A stretch of 64,000 nucleotides of DNA from Planctomycetota bacterium (GTDB taxonomy: Bacteria; Planctomycetota; PLA2; JAEUHO01), in contig JADZCA010000063.1 in assembly GCA_020851795.1 (NCBI GenBank), positions 1 to 64,000 of the forward strand. The letters run 5' to 3'. The notes beneath the pieces were generated by a model. That model was given only the letters and a program-made list of their open reading frames with translations. It ran no database searches and was not told the origin of the DNA. Both the position numbers and the translations under genes were made by a program. Position 1 is the stretch's first letter. Each line of letters opens with the position of its first letter. This document shows positions 27,009-37,699 of this stretch, piece after piece.

Positions 27009-27743
27009 ATGCCCGCCCGGCGGCGTCTCGTCCTCCTCGCGCTGCTCCTCGCGCTCGGCGCGGGCGGGGCGGCGCTCGCGCTCTTCGGGTCCCGGCGCGG
27101 GGGCCCCGTGGCGGCCTTGGTCGTCACACCCGACCCGATCGACTTCGGCGACGTGCCGTGGCTCGACACGGCGACCCGGGTGATCGAGGTCCGCAACCGC
27201 TCCGAGCGCGTCCTGCTCCTGCGCGACCCCAAGCCGAGCTGCTCGTGCCTCGCCGTCAGCCGCACCTTCCGCACGGTGCGGCTGCTGCCCGGCCAGCGCA
27301 CGGACTTCGAGATCGTCCTGCTGACCACGAAGGGCGAGCCGGGAAAGCTCCACAAGAGCTTCACGATCGAGAGTGACGACCCCGTGACGCCCAAGCTCGA
27401 CGTTCCCGTCGTCGGGGCCATCGTGGACTTCCGCAGCGTCTCGCCCAAGGAGGTCTACCTCGGCGACGTGGACGCGGGCGCGCCCCCGGTCCGCAAGACG
27501 GTCGCGGTGCGGGGCGGGAGCGGCTTTTCGGTGCGCGTGGTGGACGCGAAGTCCTCCGACGCGCGGATCACCGTGACGACGCAGCCGGCCGAGGGCGGGA
27601 CCGACGTCGTCGTCGCGCTCGCGCCCGGCGCGGCGAAGGGCCCGATCGGGGCGCAGGTCCGCCTCTCGCTCGAGGTGAAGGGCGCCGGCGGCGAGCCGAA
27701 GCACTACGTGGACAGCGTGGTCGTGCGCGGGACGGTGAAGTAG
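27009..27743 (+). CDS. DUF1573 protein, membrane-anchored
   Basis: A 244-residue protein with one N-terminal transmembrane or signal segment (residues 5-27) and a DUF1573 beta-sandwich: the FGDVPWLDTA strand, VRNRSERVLLL, and the Cys motif SCSCLAV (usually CGCT in the family). A second, similar beta-domain follows from about residue 140. DUF1573 proteins are abundant in Planctomycetota and Bacteroidota envelopes but have no proven function. The stop TAG abuts the GTG of the next gene without a gap. ATG 27009 is supported by the TACGAT box. Confidence 0.75.
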   Translation: MPARRRLVLLALLLALGAGGAALALFGSRRGGPVAALVVTPDPIDFGDVPWLDTATRVIEVRNRSERVLLLRDPKPSCSCLAVSRTFRTVRLLPGQRTDFEIVLLTTKGEPGKLHKSFTIESDDPVTPKLDVPVVGAIVDFRSVSPKEVYLGDVDAGAPPVRKTVAVRGGSGFSVRVVDAKSSDARITVTTQPAEGGTDVVVALAPGAAKGPIGAQVRLSLEVKGAGGEPKHYVDSVVVRGTVK

Positions 27744-29132
27744 GTGCGCGGCCGCGACGTGACGTGGCTCGCGCTCCTCGTCGTCGGCGGCCTGGCCGCG
27801 GGCCTCGCGCTCGCGCCCTCGTCGCCTCCCACGCCGGCGCCCGAGGCGACGCCCGCCGCCGGCGACGACGTCGCGGGACCGCGTCGCTCCGACGCCGGTG
27901 CGCCGAGCGGCGCGCCCGACGGCCGCGACGCCGTCGCACCCGGCCCGCCGAGCGCCGAGTCGGCGCGCGGGGACGTGCCGGTCGGCGAGACGCCGCGCGG
28001 CATCCGGTCGATCGCGGGGACCGTGGAGAGCGACGGCGGGCCGGTCGGCGGCGCGCGCGTGGTGGCGGTGGCCCGCGGGCCCGACGGGCGCCCGCTCGAG
28101 GCGAAGCCGGCGACCGCGACCTGCGGCGCGGACGGGAGCTTCCGCCTCGAGCAGCTCGCCGAGGGCGTCTGGGTGCTCCACGCCGAGCACCCCACGCACG
28201 GGCACTCACCGCCCGCGCGCGCGGACGCGGGGGCCGACGGCGTCGTCCTGCGCCTCCCGCCGCCCGGCTGGATCGAGGGGCGCGTGACCGACGCCACGGG
28301 CGCGACGATCGCGCGCTCGTTCACGCTCTCCTGGCGCCGGCGGGGCGGGACGCCCGACGAGCCCACGACGACCGCGGAGGTGACCGACGGCGCGTTCCGC
28401 TCGGCCCCCGTCGCGGCGGGCGTGTGGGTGCTCGAGGGCGCGGGCGACGAGTACGTCGCGCAGGGCGCCGTCGAGGCGCCCGTCTCGGAGGGCCGCGGCT
28501 CCCCCGAGGTGGCGGTGCGCCTCGTCCCGTCGCCGCGGCTCGAGGTCGTCGTCACGACCGAGGACGGCCGCCCCGCGAGCGGGGCCGCCGTGACGGTGAC
28601 GCTCGACGGCCCGCCGGGCTCGGGCGGGCGCACGGGCGCGGCGCCGGCGACGGTGTCGGGCGAGGCGCCGGCGACCTTCGTCGGCCTCGCGGCCGGGCGC
28701 TGGGTCGTGCGCGCCGACGCCCGCCGCCTCGCGCCCGCCGCCGCGACCGTCCACCTCGCCACGGGCGCGACCGAGCGGCTGACGCTGCGGCTCGCGCCCG
28801 TCGCGAGCGTGCGGGTCGTCGTGCTCGACGAGCGCGGCCGCCCGGTGCCCGACGCGCGCTTCCTCGTGGACCGCGACGGCGTGGACCTTCCGACCTCGAT
28901 GGACGCGGCGACACCGCGGGCCCCGTCGAACGACCCCGAGGCCCGCCGCGGCGCGCGCTACCCCGTCGGCGCCGACGGGTCGGCGACCTTCGACACGAGC
29001 CCCGGCCCGGTGCGCGTGACCGCGCGCGCGGGGACCGTGCGCCCCGCGGTCGGGACGGCGGAGGTCGTGCTCGAGGCCGGGCGGACCACGGAGGTCCGGT
29101 TGACGCTGGAGTCGCGCTCCGGGCCCCGGTAG
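27744..29132 (+). CDS. Carboxypeptidase-regulatory-like surface protein
   Basis: A 462-residue protein with an N-terminal transmembrane anchor (residues 8-26), an Ala/Pro/Gly-rich linker to about 90, then three or four Ig-like carboxypeptidase-regulatory-like domains: GTVESDGGPVGGARVVAV, WIEGRVTDATGATIA, VVVTTEDGRPASGAAVTV and VVVLDERGRPVPDARF. Such repeats build stalks on cell-surface proteins. The GTG start directly follows the TAG stop of the DUF1573 gene, so the two are translationally coupled and probably act in the same envelope structure. Confidence 0.7.
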   Translation: MRGRDVTWLALLVVGGLAAGLALAPSSPPTPAPEATPAAGDDVAGPRRSDAGAPSGAPDGRDAVAPGPPSAESARGDVPVGETPRGIRSIAGTVESDGGPVGGARVVAVARGPDGRPLEAKPATATCGADGSFRLEQLAEGVWVLHAEHPTHGHSPPARADAGADGVVLRLPPPGWIEGRVTDATGATIARSFTLSWRRRGGTPDEPTTTAEVTDGAFRSAPVAAGVWVLEGAGDEYVAQGAVEAPVSEGRGSPEVAVRLVPSPRLEVVVTTEDGRPASGAAVTVTLDGPPGSGGRTGAAPATVSGEAPATFVGLAAGRWVVRADARRLAPAAATVHLATGATERLTLRLAPVASVRVVVLDERGRPVPDARFLVDRDGVDLPTSMDAATPRAPSNDPEARRGARYPVGADGSATFDTSPGPVRVTARAGTVRPAVGTAEVVLEAGRTTEVRLTLESRSGPR

Positions 29133-29153
29133 CCGCGCGCGGGCCGGCGCGGG

Positions 29154-29159
29154 TAGGCT
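29154..29159 (+). promoter_or_regulatory. TAGGCT -10 box, probably leaderless
   Basis: TAGGCT ends nine bases before ATG 29169; no ribosome-binding site lies between. Confidence 0.5.
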
Positions 29160-29168
29160 GCCCGCGCG

Positions 29169-30086
29169 ATGGAGATCCACCACCTGCGCACCTTCCGGGA
29201 GGTCGTCCGCGCGCGGTCGTTCACGGCCGCGGGCAAGCGGCTCTTCCTCGCGCAGCCGACGGTGAGCCAGCAGGTGAAGGCGCTCGAGACCGAGGTCGGC
29301 GAGCGGCTGCTCGAGCGCACCGGCAAGGACGTGCGCCCCACGCCCGCCGGCGAGGTGCTGCTCGAGGCGGTGGACCGCGCGCTCGCCATCCTCGACGACG
29401 CGGCCCGGCGCATCCGCGAGGCGCGCGACGAGGGCGAGGGCAGCGTCACGATCGCGTGCGGCGACACGGTGGCGCTCTACCTCCTGCCGCCGGTGCTCGC
29501 GGCGTTCCGCGCGAAGTTCCCCAAGGCCGACGTGCGGGTGCGCAACCACGGCTCGCGCGAGGTGGTGGCGCTCGTCCTCGCGGGCGACGCCGACCTCGGG
29601 CTCGCCACGAAGCCCGAAGTGCTCGACGAGGCGCTCGAGAGCGCGACGCTGCTCGACGAGGGCTTCGTGCTCGCGCTCCCGCCCGGCCACCGGCTCGCCG
29701 ACGCGGGGCCCGGGGCGCTCGCCGAGCTCGACGGCGAGCCTGCCGTGCTGCTCGAGGCGACGACGGCGACGCGCCGCGTGATCGACGACGGGCTCGCGGC
29801 GGCGGGCGTGCGGCTCTCGACGGCGATGGAGTCGGGCAACCTCGAGGTGGTCAAGGCCTACGTCGCGCGCGGCTTCGGCCTCTCGGTGCTGCCCGCACTC
29901 GCGGTGACCGACGACGACCGCCGGCGCTTCGCGGTGCACGCGCTGCCCGGCGCGTTCCCGCCGCGTCGCCTCGTCGTGCTGCGCCGGCGCGACCGCTACC
30001 GCTCGCGCCTCGTCCGCGAGCTCACGTCGCTGCTCGCCGCCCACACGAAGCCGCGCCGCGCGCCGCGCAAGACGGGCGGGCCGTAG
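29169..30086 (+). CDS. LysR-family transcriptional regulator
   Basis: A 305-residue LysR-type regulator. The N-terminal winged helix (HHLRTFREVVRARSFTAA, then AQPTVSQQVKALE) is intact. The substrate-binding domain starts near residue 95 (VTIACGDTVALYLLPPVLA) and resembles the CysB/CbbR group. LysR genes usually lie divergent from their target, but here the upstream gene runs in the same direction and the downstream rtcR is convergent, so no target is obvious. A basic tail ends the protein. Confidence 0.9.
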   Translation: MEIHHLRTFREVVRARSFTAAGKRLFLAQPTVSQQVKALETEVGERLLERTGKDVRPTPAGEVLLEAVDRALAILDDAARRIREARDEGEGSVTIACGDTVALYLLPPVLAAFRAKFPKADVRVRNHGSREVVALVLAGDADLGLATKPEVLDEALESATLLDEGFVLALPPGHRLADAGPGALAELDGEPAVLLEATTATRRVIDDGLAAAGVRLSTAMESGNLEVVKAYVARGFGLSVLPALAVTDDDRRRFAVHALPGAFPPRRLVVLRRRDRYRSRLVRELTSLLAAHTKPRRAPRKTGGP

Positions 30087-30114
30087 GGGGCGGCGGCCGC
30101 CGGCCCGCGGCCGG

Positions 30115-31734
<1,620 letters not shown>

Positions 31735-31746
31735 ATCCGTAACGAT

Positions 31747-31752
31747 ACTATA
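31747..31752 (-). promoter_or_regulatory. rtcR -10 box (TATAGT)
   Basis: On the minus strand TATAGT lies 12 bases before ATG 31734, in a short AT-richer patch unusual for this DNA. It is the best sigma70-type candidate for rtcR. Confidence 0.55.
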
Positions 31753-31759
31753 CGATCCT

Positions 31760-31775
31760 GTCCGATACATCGGAC
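31760..31775. promoter_or_regulatory. Candidate RtcR enhancer site (16-bp palindrome)
   Basis: A palindrome GTCCGAT-AC-ATCGGAC lies about 100 bases upstream of the sigma54 promoter, the usual distance for an enhancer-binding protein, and next to the rtcR -10 box, which would allow autoregulation. Assignment to RtcR is inference from position. Confidence 0.5.
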
Positions 31776-31877
31776 GCGCTCCCACGCGCGGCGGCCCCCG
31801 CCGCCGCGGCCCTCCACGGGACGGAACTCCTTCCCCCGCCGCCGGTTGTGACTCGACGACGTGCGCCTCGGTCCCGA

Positions 31878-31893
31878 TGGCACGCCCGTCGCT
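31878..31893 (+). promoter_or_regulatory. Sigma54 (-24/-12) promoter of rtcBA
   Basis: TGGCAC-N5-TCGCT matches the consensus TGGCAC-N5-TTGC(A/T) with the GG and GC elements in exact register. Transcription would start near 31905, leaving a leader of about 215 bases before rtcB that contains two hairpins (31948-31970 and 31981-32010). A sigma70-like TACAGT at 32091-32096 could be a second promoter. Confidence 0.7.
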
Positions 31894-31947
31894 ATTCCCA
31901 ACGCCGACGAGCTCGCTCGCGGACGGCCTCGCGCCGACCCGCGGGTC

Positions 31948-32010
31948 CGCGCGATCGACTCGATCGCGCGGTGAGGCGGCCGGGGGGCCGGCGATCGGGC
32001 CGGCCCCCCG
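31948..32010 (+). other. Two hairpins in the rtcB leader
   Basis: 31948-31970 is an 11-1-11 perfect palindrome, folding as a 9-bp stem with a 5-base loop. 31981-31992 pairs with 31999-32010 as a 12-bp perfect stem with a 6-base loop. Both lie between the sigma54 promoter and rtcB. They may protect or attenuate the leader, or form a small RNA. No U-tract follows. Confidence 0.45.
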
Positions 32011-32119
32011 ACGGCGACCGCCTCCGCGCTCCCCGAGCCCCCGCCGACGAGGTCGCGGCGCCGACGTCTTCGGCCCCGGACCGCGACGGCTACAGTCCCG
32101 AGCGCCCCACGGCCCCGCC

Positions 32120-33355
<1,236 letters not shown>

Positions 33356-33415
33356 CGCGGGGCCCGGGGCGACCGCGGGCGGGCGGTGGGCGCGAGGAGC
33401 ACGACCGAGGGGGCG

Positions 33416-34450
33416 ATGACGACCGACGAGCTGACCATCGACGGGGCCCAGGGCGAGGGCGGGGGCCAGATCCTGCGCTCGGCGCTCTCGCTCTCGCTCG
33501 TGACGGGCCGTCCGTTCCGCCTCGTCGGCGTGCGGGCCGGCCGCCCGACGCCGGGCCTGCTGCGCCAGCACTTGGCGGCGGTGCGGGCCGCGGCCGCCGT
33601 CGGACGCGCCGAGGTGGAGGGCGCCGAGCTGGGCTCGGGCGCGCTGCGGTTCGCGCCGCGGGGCCTCGTCCCGGGCGACCACGCCTTCTCGGTGGGCGGG
33701 GCGGGCAGCGCGACGCTCGTGCTCCAGACGGTGCTGCCGGCGCTGATGGCGGCGGCCGGCCCGAGCCGGGTCACGGTCGAGGGCGGCACGCACAACCCGT
33801 GGGCGCCGCCCTACGACGCGATCGAGCGGTCGTTCCTGCCGCTGCTCGCGCGCGTGGGCGCCCGCGTGACCACCACCCTCGAGCGCCGCGGCTACTTCCC
33901 CGCCGGCGGCGGCCGCCTCACCGCGGCCGTCGAGCCCGGCACCGCCGCGGTCCCCCTCGCGCTGAGCGCGCGGGGCGCGGTGCGCACGCGGCGCGCGACG
34001 GTCCTGCTCGCCAACCTCCCCCGACGCATCGCGGCGGTGGAGGAGGCGACGCTGCGGCGCCTGCTGCCGGCCGACCTGTGGACGATCGAGCGCGTCACCG
34101 AGGAGGACGGCCGCGGGCCGGGCAACGTGGTGCTGCTCGACGTGGCGTGCGAGCACGTCCACGAGGTGTTCGCCGCGTTCGGCATGCGCGAGCTGCGCGC
34201 GGACGCCGTCGTGGACGAGGCCGTGGGCGCCTACCGCGAGTGGCTCGCGGCCGACGTCCCCGTGGGCCCCCACCTCGCCGACCAGCTGCTGCTGCCGCTC
34301 GCGCTCGGCGCGGGCGGCACGTTCCGCACGGTGGCGCCCACGCGGCACACCAAGACGAACGCCGACGTGATCCGCCAGTTCCTCCCCGACGTGCGCATCG
34401 ACCTCGTCGCCGACGGGGCCGCGACCACCGTCACCGTCGCGCGCCGCTGA
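33416..34450 (+). CDS. rtcA: RNA 3'-terminal phosphate cyclase RtcA
   Basis: A 344-residue enzyme that converts RNA 3'-phosphate to 2',3'-cyclic phosphate with ATP through an enzyme-AMP intermediate. Family blocks: DGAQGEGGGQILRSAL at the N-terminus, GGTHNPWAPPYD, RGYFPAGGG and near the end TRHTKTNADVI, where His311 is the adenylylated histidine. Length matches E. coli RtcA. ATG 33416 is chosen over an upstream GTG for its purine-rich ribosome-binding site (GAGGGGG). It completes the rtcR-rtcBA locus; the operon ends before the AT-rich leader of the next gene. Confidence 0.95.
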   Translation: MTTDELTIDGAQGEGGGQILRSALSLSLVTGRPFRLVGVRAGRPTPGLLRQHLAAVRAAAAVGRAEVEGAELGSGALRFAPRGLVPGDHAFSVGGAGSATLVLQTVLPALMAAAGPSRVTVEGGTHNPWAPPYDAIERSFLPLLARVGARVTTTLERRGYFPAGGGRLTAAVEPGTAAVPLALSARGAVRTRRATVLLANLPRRIAAVEEATLRRLLPADLWTIERVTEEDGRGPGNVVLLDVACEHVHEVFAAFGMRELRADAVVDEAVGAYREWLAADVPVGPHLADQLLLPLALGAGGTFRTVAPTRHTKTNADVIRQFLPDVRIDLVADGAATTVTVARR

Positions 34451-34537
34451 ACGGCGGCAAGCTCGTGGTCGCCGGGCGGAACGGGCGTCCCCGATGCGCG
34501 CGCCGCGCGGACCGTCCAGCCGCTCGGAGGGAATTGC

Positions 34538-34568
34538 TTGCATTTTTGCATTTCGAATGCACATTTGC
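34538..34568. promoter_or_regulatory. AT-rich operator-like repeats before the DUF4143 ATPase
   Basis: Two TTGCATTT octamers lie in exact tandem at 34538-34553. The second forms an inverted repeat with AATGCA at 34556-34561, and CATTTGCA follows. This is the most AT-rich stretch seen in the window and directly precedes the start at 34574, so it probably binds a regulator or is an imported promoter. Confidence 0.5.
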
Positions 34569-34573
34569 ACGCC

Positions 34574-35782
34574 ATGAGATGGCTCCCCCGCACCTTGGAG
34601 ATCACGCTCGCGCGGCACGCCCGCGAGTTCCCGGTCGTCGTGCTCACCGGGCCCCGCCAGTCGGGGAAGACGACGCTCCTCCGTCGGGCATTCCCCCGGG
34701 CCGACTACGTCTCGTTCGAGCCCCTCGACGTCCGCAGCGTCGCGTCCTCCGACCCTCGTGGCCTGCTCGCGTCGCTCCGCCGGCCGTTGATCCTCGACGA
34801 GGTGCAGCACGCGCCGGCGCTGCTCTCCTACGTGCAGGAGGAGGTGGATGCGCATCGCAGGTCGAAGGGCCGGTTCTTCGTCACCGGGTCCCAGAACCTG
34901 CTGCTGATGGAGCGAGCCTCGCAGACGCTCGCCGGGCGCGCGTCGGTGCAGACGCTGCTGTCGCTCTCGCTGCGCGAGCAGACCGGCGCCGCGAACGAGG
35001 CCCCGCCGTGGGAGACCTCCGTCCGGCGCCCAGCGGCCCGCGTCCACGACGGGCTGTGGCGTCACCTCGTGCGCGGCGGGCACCCGGAGCTGGTCGTGGC
35101 GCCGCGCCGCGACGCGGAGTCGTGGCTGTCGTCGTACCGCCGGACGTACGTCGAGCGCGACGTCCGCACGCTCCGCCAGGTCGGGGACCTGCTCCAGTTC
35201 GACCTGTTCCTCCGTGCGCTCGCGGCGCGGAGCGCGAACCTGCTCGACCTGTCCGACGTCTCGCGCGACCTCGGAGTCGCGGTCAACACGGTCAAAGCCT
35301 GGCTGTCGGTGCTCGAGGCGTCGTGGATCGTCGCCGTGGTCCGCCCTTGGTCCGGCAACCTGGGCACCCGGCTGGTCAAGACGCCCAAGGTGTACTTCCT
35401 CGACACGGGGCTGCTCTGCCACCTGTGCGGGTACGGCGACGCGGCGCAGGCCGCGTCGGGCCCGGCGGCGGGGGCGATCTTCGAGACCGCGGTGTTCGGC
35501 GAGCTGTACCGTCATGCCGCCCACCGCGGGCGCCCGCCGAGGATCCACTTCTTCCGCACGGCCACAGGACACGAGGTGGACTTCCTCGTCGAGCACGAAG
35601 GGGGCCTCGTGCCCGTCGAGGCCAAGGCGACCGCGACGCCCGTCCCCGGGCACGCGGCGGGGATCCTCCGCCTGCGCGAGCGCCTCGGCGACGTCGTCCG
35701 CCCCGGCTTCGTCGTCCACGCAGGCGAGCGCCGCGGCCCGCTCGCCGTGGGCGTCGAGGCCCTTCCGCTCGGCAGCCTCTGA
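34574..35782 (+). CDS. AAA ATPase with DUF4143 domain
   Basis: A 402-residue ATPase. Walker A GPRQSGKTTLL lies at 26-36 (Lys32), and Walker B is PLILDEVQHAP near 72-82, followed by the sensor GSQNLLLM. The C-terminal half is DUF4143, with LDLSDVSRDLGVAVNTVKAWL as a helix-turn-helix-like segment, KVYFLDTGLLCHL and the endonuclease-like strand GHEVDFLVEHEGGLVPVEAKA, resembling the PD-(D/E)XK core. These proteins are common, mobile and of unproven function. The AT-rich repeats upstream suggest horizontal transfer. It follows rtcA but has its own leader. Confidence 0.85.
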   Translation: MRWLPRTLEITLARHAREFPVVVLTGPRQSGKTTLLRRAFPRADYVSFEPLDVRSVASSDPRGLLASLRRPLILDEVQHAPALLSYVQEEVDAHRRSKGRFFVTGSQNLLLMERASQTLAGRASVQTLLSLSLREQTGAANEAPPWETSVRRPAARVHDGLWRHLVRGGHPELVVAPRRDAESWLSSYRRTYVERDVRTLRQVGDLLQFDLFLRALAARSANLLDLSDVSRDLGVAVNTVKAWLSVLEASWIVAVVRPWSGNLGTRLVKTPKVYFLDTGLLCHLCGYGDAAQAASGPAAGAIFETAVFGELYRHAAHRGRPPRIHFFRTATGHEVDFLVEHEGGLVPVEAKATATPVPGHAAGILRLRERLGDVVRPGFVVHAGERRGPLAVGVEALPLGSL

Positions 35783-35855
35783 CCTCGCGTACCGCCGCCC
35801 CTCCTCCGCCCCGCGTTTCCTCCCGCCCGGCGCCCCGGGCGGGCAGGATCGCCGC

Positions 35856-36755
35856 GTGCGACGCCTCCTCGCCGGACTGACGGGCCTGCGCGCGATGGTC
35901 GTGTCGGCGTTCCTGTTCGCCGCGATGGCCTCGCTGATCAAGGCGGCGGCCAAGGGCGTCCCGACGGTCGAGGTCGTCTTCGTCCGCAACGTCGTCCACG
36001 CGGCGCTGTTCGTGCCGATCTGGTGGCGCACGACCGACCGCACGCTCGGCGACAAGCGCCTGCTCGTCCTGCGCGGCGTGTTCGGGCTGCTCGCGCTCGA
36101 GTCGTACGCGTGGACGCTCGGGAAGATGGCGCTCGCCGACGCGTGGATCCTCCAGTCGATGAACCCCGTGTTCGTCGCGCTGCTCGCGCCGGTGGTGCTC
36201 AAGGAGCGCTCGTCGGGGCCCGTGTGGGCGGCGCTCGCGCTCGGCCTGGGCGGCGCGATGCTCGTCGTGCGGCCGGGCTTCGCGATCGAGTGGTGGCCCG
36301 GGCTCGTGGGCGTGTTCGGCGGCTTCTGCGCCGCGCTCGCCTACATGACGGTGCGCATGCTCGGGCGCCGCGAACGGCCGATCACGGTGGTGATGGCGTT
36401 CCCCGTCGTCGCGGGCCCGCTCTCGCTGCCGTTCGCGCTCCCGGTGTGGGTGTGGCCGAGCGCCCTCGAGTGGGCCGCGATCGTGGCGGCCGCGTTCTGC
36501 GCGGCGGGCGGGCAGATGCTGCTCACGATCGGGTTGAAGGGCGTGCGCGCCGCGCCCGCGACGGTCTCCACCTACGCGGGCTTCGTGTTCGCCGCCTCGA
36601 TCGGCTGGCTGTGGTTCGCCGAGCCGCTCCTGTGGACCACGCTCGCGGGGACCGTCTCGATCTTCCTCGGCGTCGCGCTGCTCGGGCGCAAGGGCGTCAC
36701 GGCGCGGCCGAGCGGAGCTCCAGTCGTCGCACCCAGCGAGACAGGGGAAACGTGA
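35856..36755 (+). CDS. DMT-superfamily (EamA) transporter
   Basis: A 299-residue inner-membrane protein with about ten hydrophobic segments in two EamA repeats; the first repeat includes VVFVRNVVHAALFVP and the second ends VFAASIGWLWFAEPLLWTTL. Members export amino acids or other metabolites, or act as permeases of unknown substrate. GTG 35856 is selected because the first helix starts soon after; a CAGGAT box ends six bases upstream and there is no Shine-Dalgarno. Its 3' end overlaps the convergent ABC permease gene by 59 bases. Confidence 0.8.
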   Translation: MRRLLAGLTGLRAMVVSAFLFAAMASLIKAAAKGVPTVEVVFVRNVVHAALFVPIWWRTTDRTLGDKRLLVLRGVFGLLALESYAWTLGKMALADAWILQSMNPVFVALLAPVVLKERSSGPVWAALALGLGGAMLVVRPGFAIEWWPGLVGVFGGFCAALAYMTVRMLGRRERPITVVMAFPVVAGPLSLPFALPVWVWPSALEWAAIVAAAFCAAGGQMLLTIGLKGVRAAPATVSTYAGFVFAASIGWLWFAEPLLWTTLAGTVSIFLGVALLGRKGVTARPSGAPVVAPSETGET

Positions 36756-37482
36756 TCGCGAGGTAGAGCAGCGCGACGGGGAAGTAGATCTCGTAGGTGC
36801 GGTAGGTGTCGGCCTGCGCCTCGTTGGCGCGCTTGGAGAGCTCGAGCACCCCGACCACCGAGAGCAGCGACGAGTCCTTGACGAGGCTCGCCAGCTCGCC
36901 CGCGAGCGGCGGCAGCATGCGCCGCAGCGCCTGCGGCAGCACGACGAGGCGTAGCACCTGCGCCCGCGTCATGCCCTGCGACAGCGCGGCCTCGGTCTGG
37001 CCGGGGTCCACCGAGGACACCGCCGAGCGCACGATCTCGGTGACGTAGGCGCCCGCGAACGCGCCGAGCGTCAGCGTGCCGACCAGCACCGGGTCGTCGA
37101 GGCCGAGCGAGTAGCCGACGCAGTACACCGCGACGAAGAGCTGCACGAGCAGCGGCGTCCCGCGCACGACCTCGACGTAGACGGTGGCGACCTGGGCGAG
37201 CCACGCGCGGCGCGAGAGCCGCGCGAGCCCGGCGGAGAAGCCGAGCACGAGCGCGACCGCCATCGCGCCGACCGAGACGAGCAGCGTGGTCCCGAGGGCG
37301 CGCGCGAAGACGGGCGTCCACCCCCAGCGCCCCGGGCCGCCCCAGACGCGCGACCACTCCCACCCGTTGCGGGGGCCGGTCAGCGCGAGGAAGAGGACCA
37401 CGCCGCCGAGCAGCGCGACGGTGACGGCCCCGCGCTCGAGGCGTTCGCGCGACGACGGGGGGGCGACGGGACCCTGGCGCAT
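36697..37482 (-). CDS. Polar amino-acid ABC transporter permease
   Basis: A 261-residue inner-membrane permease of the HisM/GlnP family with about five helices. It begins its core at GTTLLVSVGAMAVAL and has the family block EVVRGTPLLVQLF; the ATPase-contacting EAA-type loop reads EAALSQGMTRAQVLRLVVLPQ with its conserved Gly. ATG 37482 is chosen because an upstream in-frame extension is repetitive. It lies 3' of the binding-protein gene on the same strand, separated by the 54-base tandem repeats. No ATPase subunit gene is next to it. Confidence 0.88.
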   Translation of the reverse strand: MRQGPVAPPSSRERLERGAVTVALLGGVVLFLALTGPRNGWEWSRVWGGPGRWGWTPVFARALGTTLLVSVGAMAVALVLGFSAGLARLSRRAWLAQVATVYVEVVRGTPLLVQLFVAVYCVGYSLGLDDPVLVGTLTLGAFAGAYVTEIVRSAVSSVDPGQTEAALSQGMTRAQVLRLVVLPQALRRMLPPLAGELASLVKDSSLLSVVGVLELSKRANEAQADTYRTYEIYFPVALLYLAITFPLSRWVRRLELRSAAP

Positions 37483-37589
37483 CGGCGTGCTCCGACGCCG
37501 CCGCGGGGCCCGCTCGCCGCGCGGTGGCCGGCGCAGTGTCGCAGACCGCCGCCGCCGGCCGAGCGCCGTCTCCCTCCGACGGGTACACC

Positions 37590-37697
37590 CATCGCTTGCC
37601 ATCTGCAGACGATCGATACACCGGTGCCGGGCACCGTTGTACTCATCGCTTGCCGATTGCAGGCGATCGATACACCGGTGCCGGGCACCGTTGTACT
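37590..37697. repeat. Two tandem 54-base palindromic repeat units
   Basis: Units 37590-37643 and 37644-37697 are identical at 50 of 54 positions. Each holds one imperfect hairpin (ATCGCTTGC with GCAGGCGAT) and one short palindrome GGTGCCGGGCACC. The second unit ends two bases before the stop codon of the binding-protein gene. A related palindrome is at 42214-42244. This layout is that of REP/BIME-type intergenic repeats. Confidence 0.75.
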
Positions 37698-37699
37698 CG

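Noticed and set aside
31861..31974. A 37-codon frame (GTG to TGA) over the rtcB sigma54 promoter with a plausible protein-like composition
   Set aside because: Its start lies upstream of the predicted sigma54 transcription start, it has no ribosome-binding site, and its C-terminal codons coincide with a DNA palindrome.
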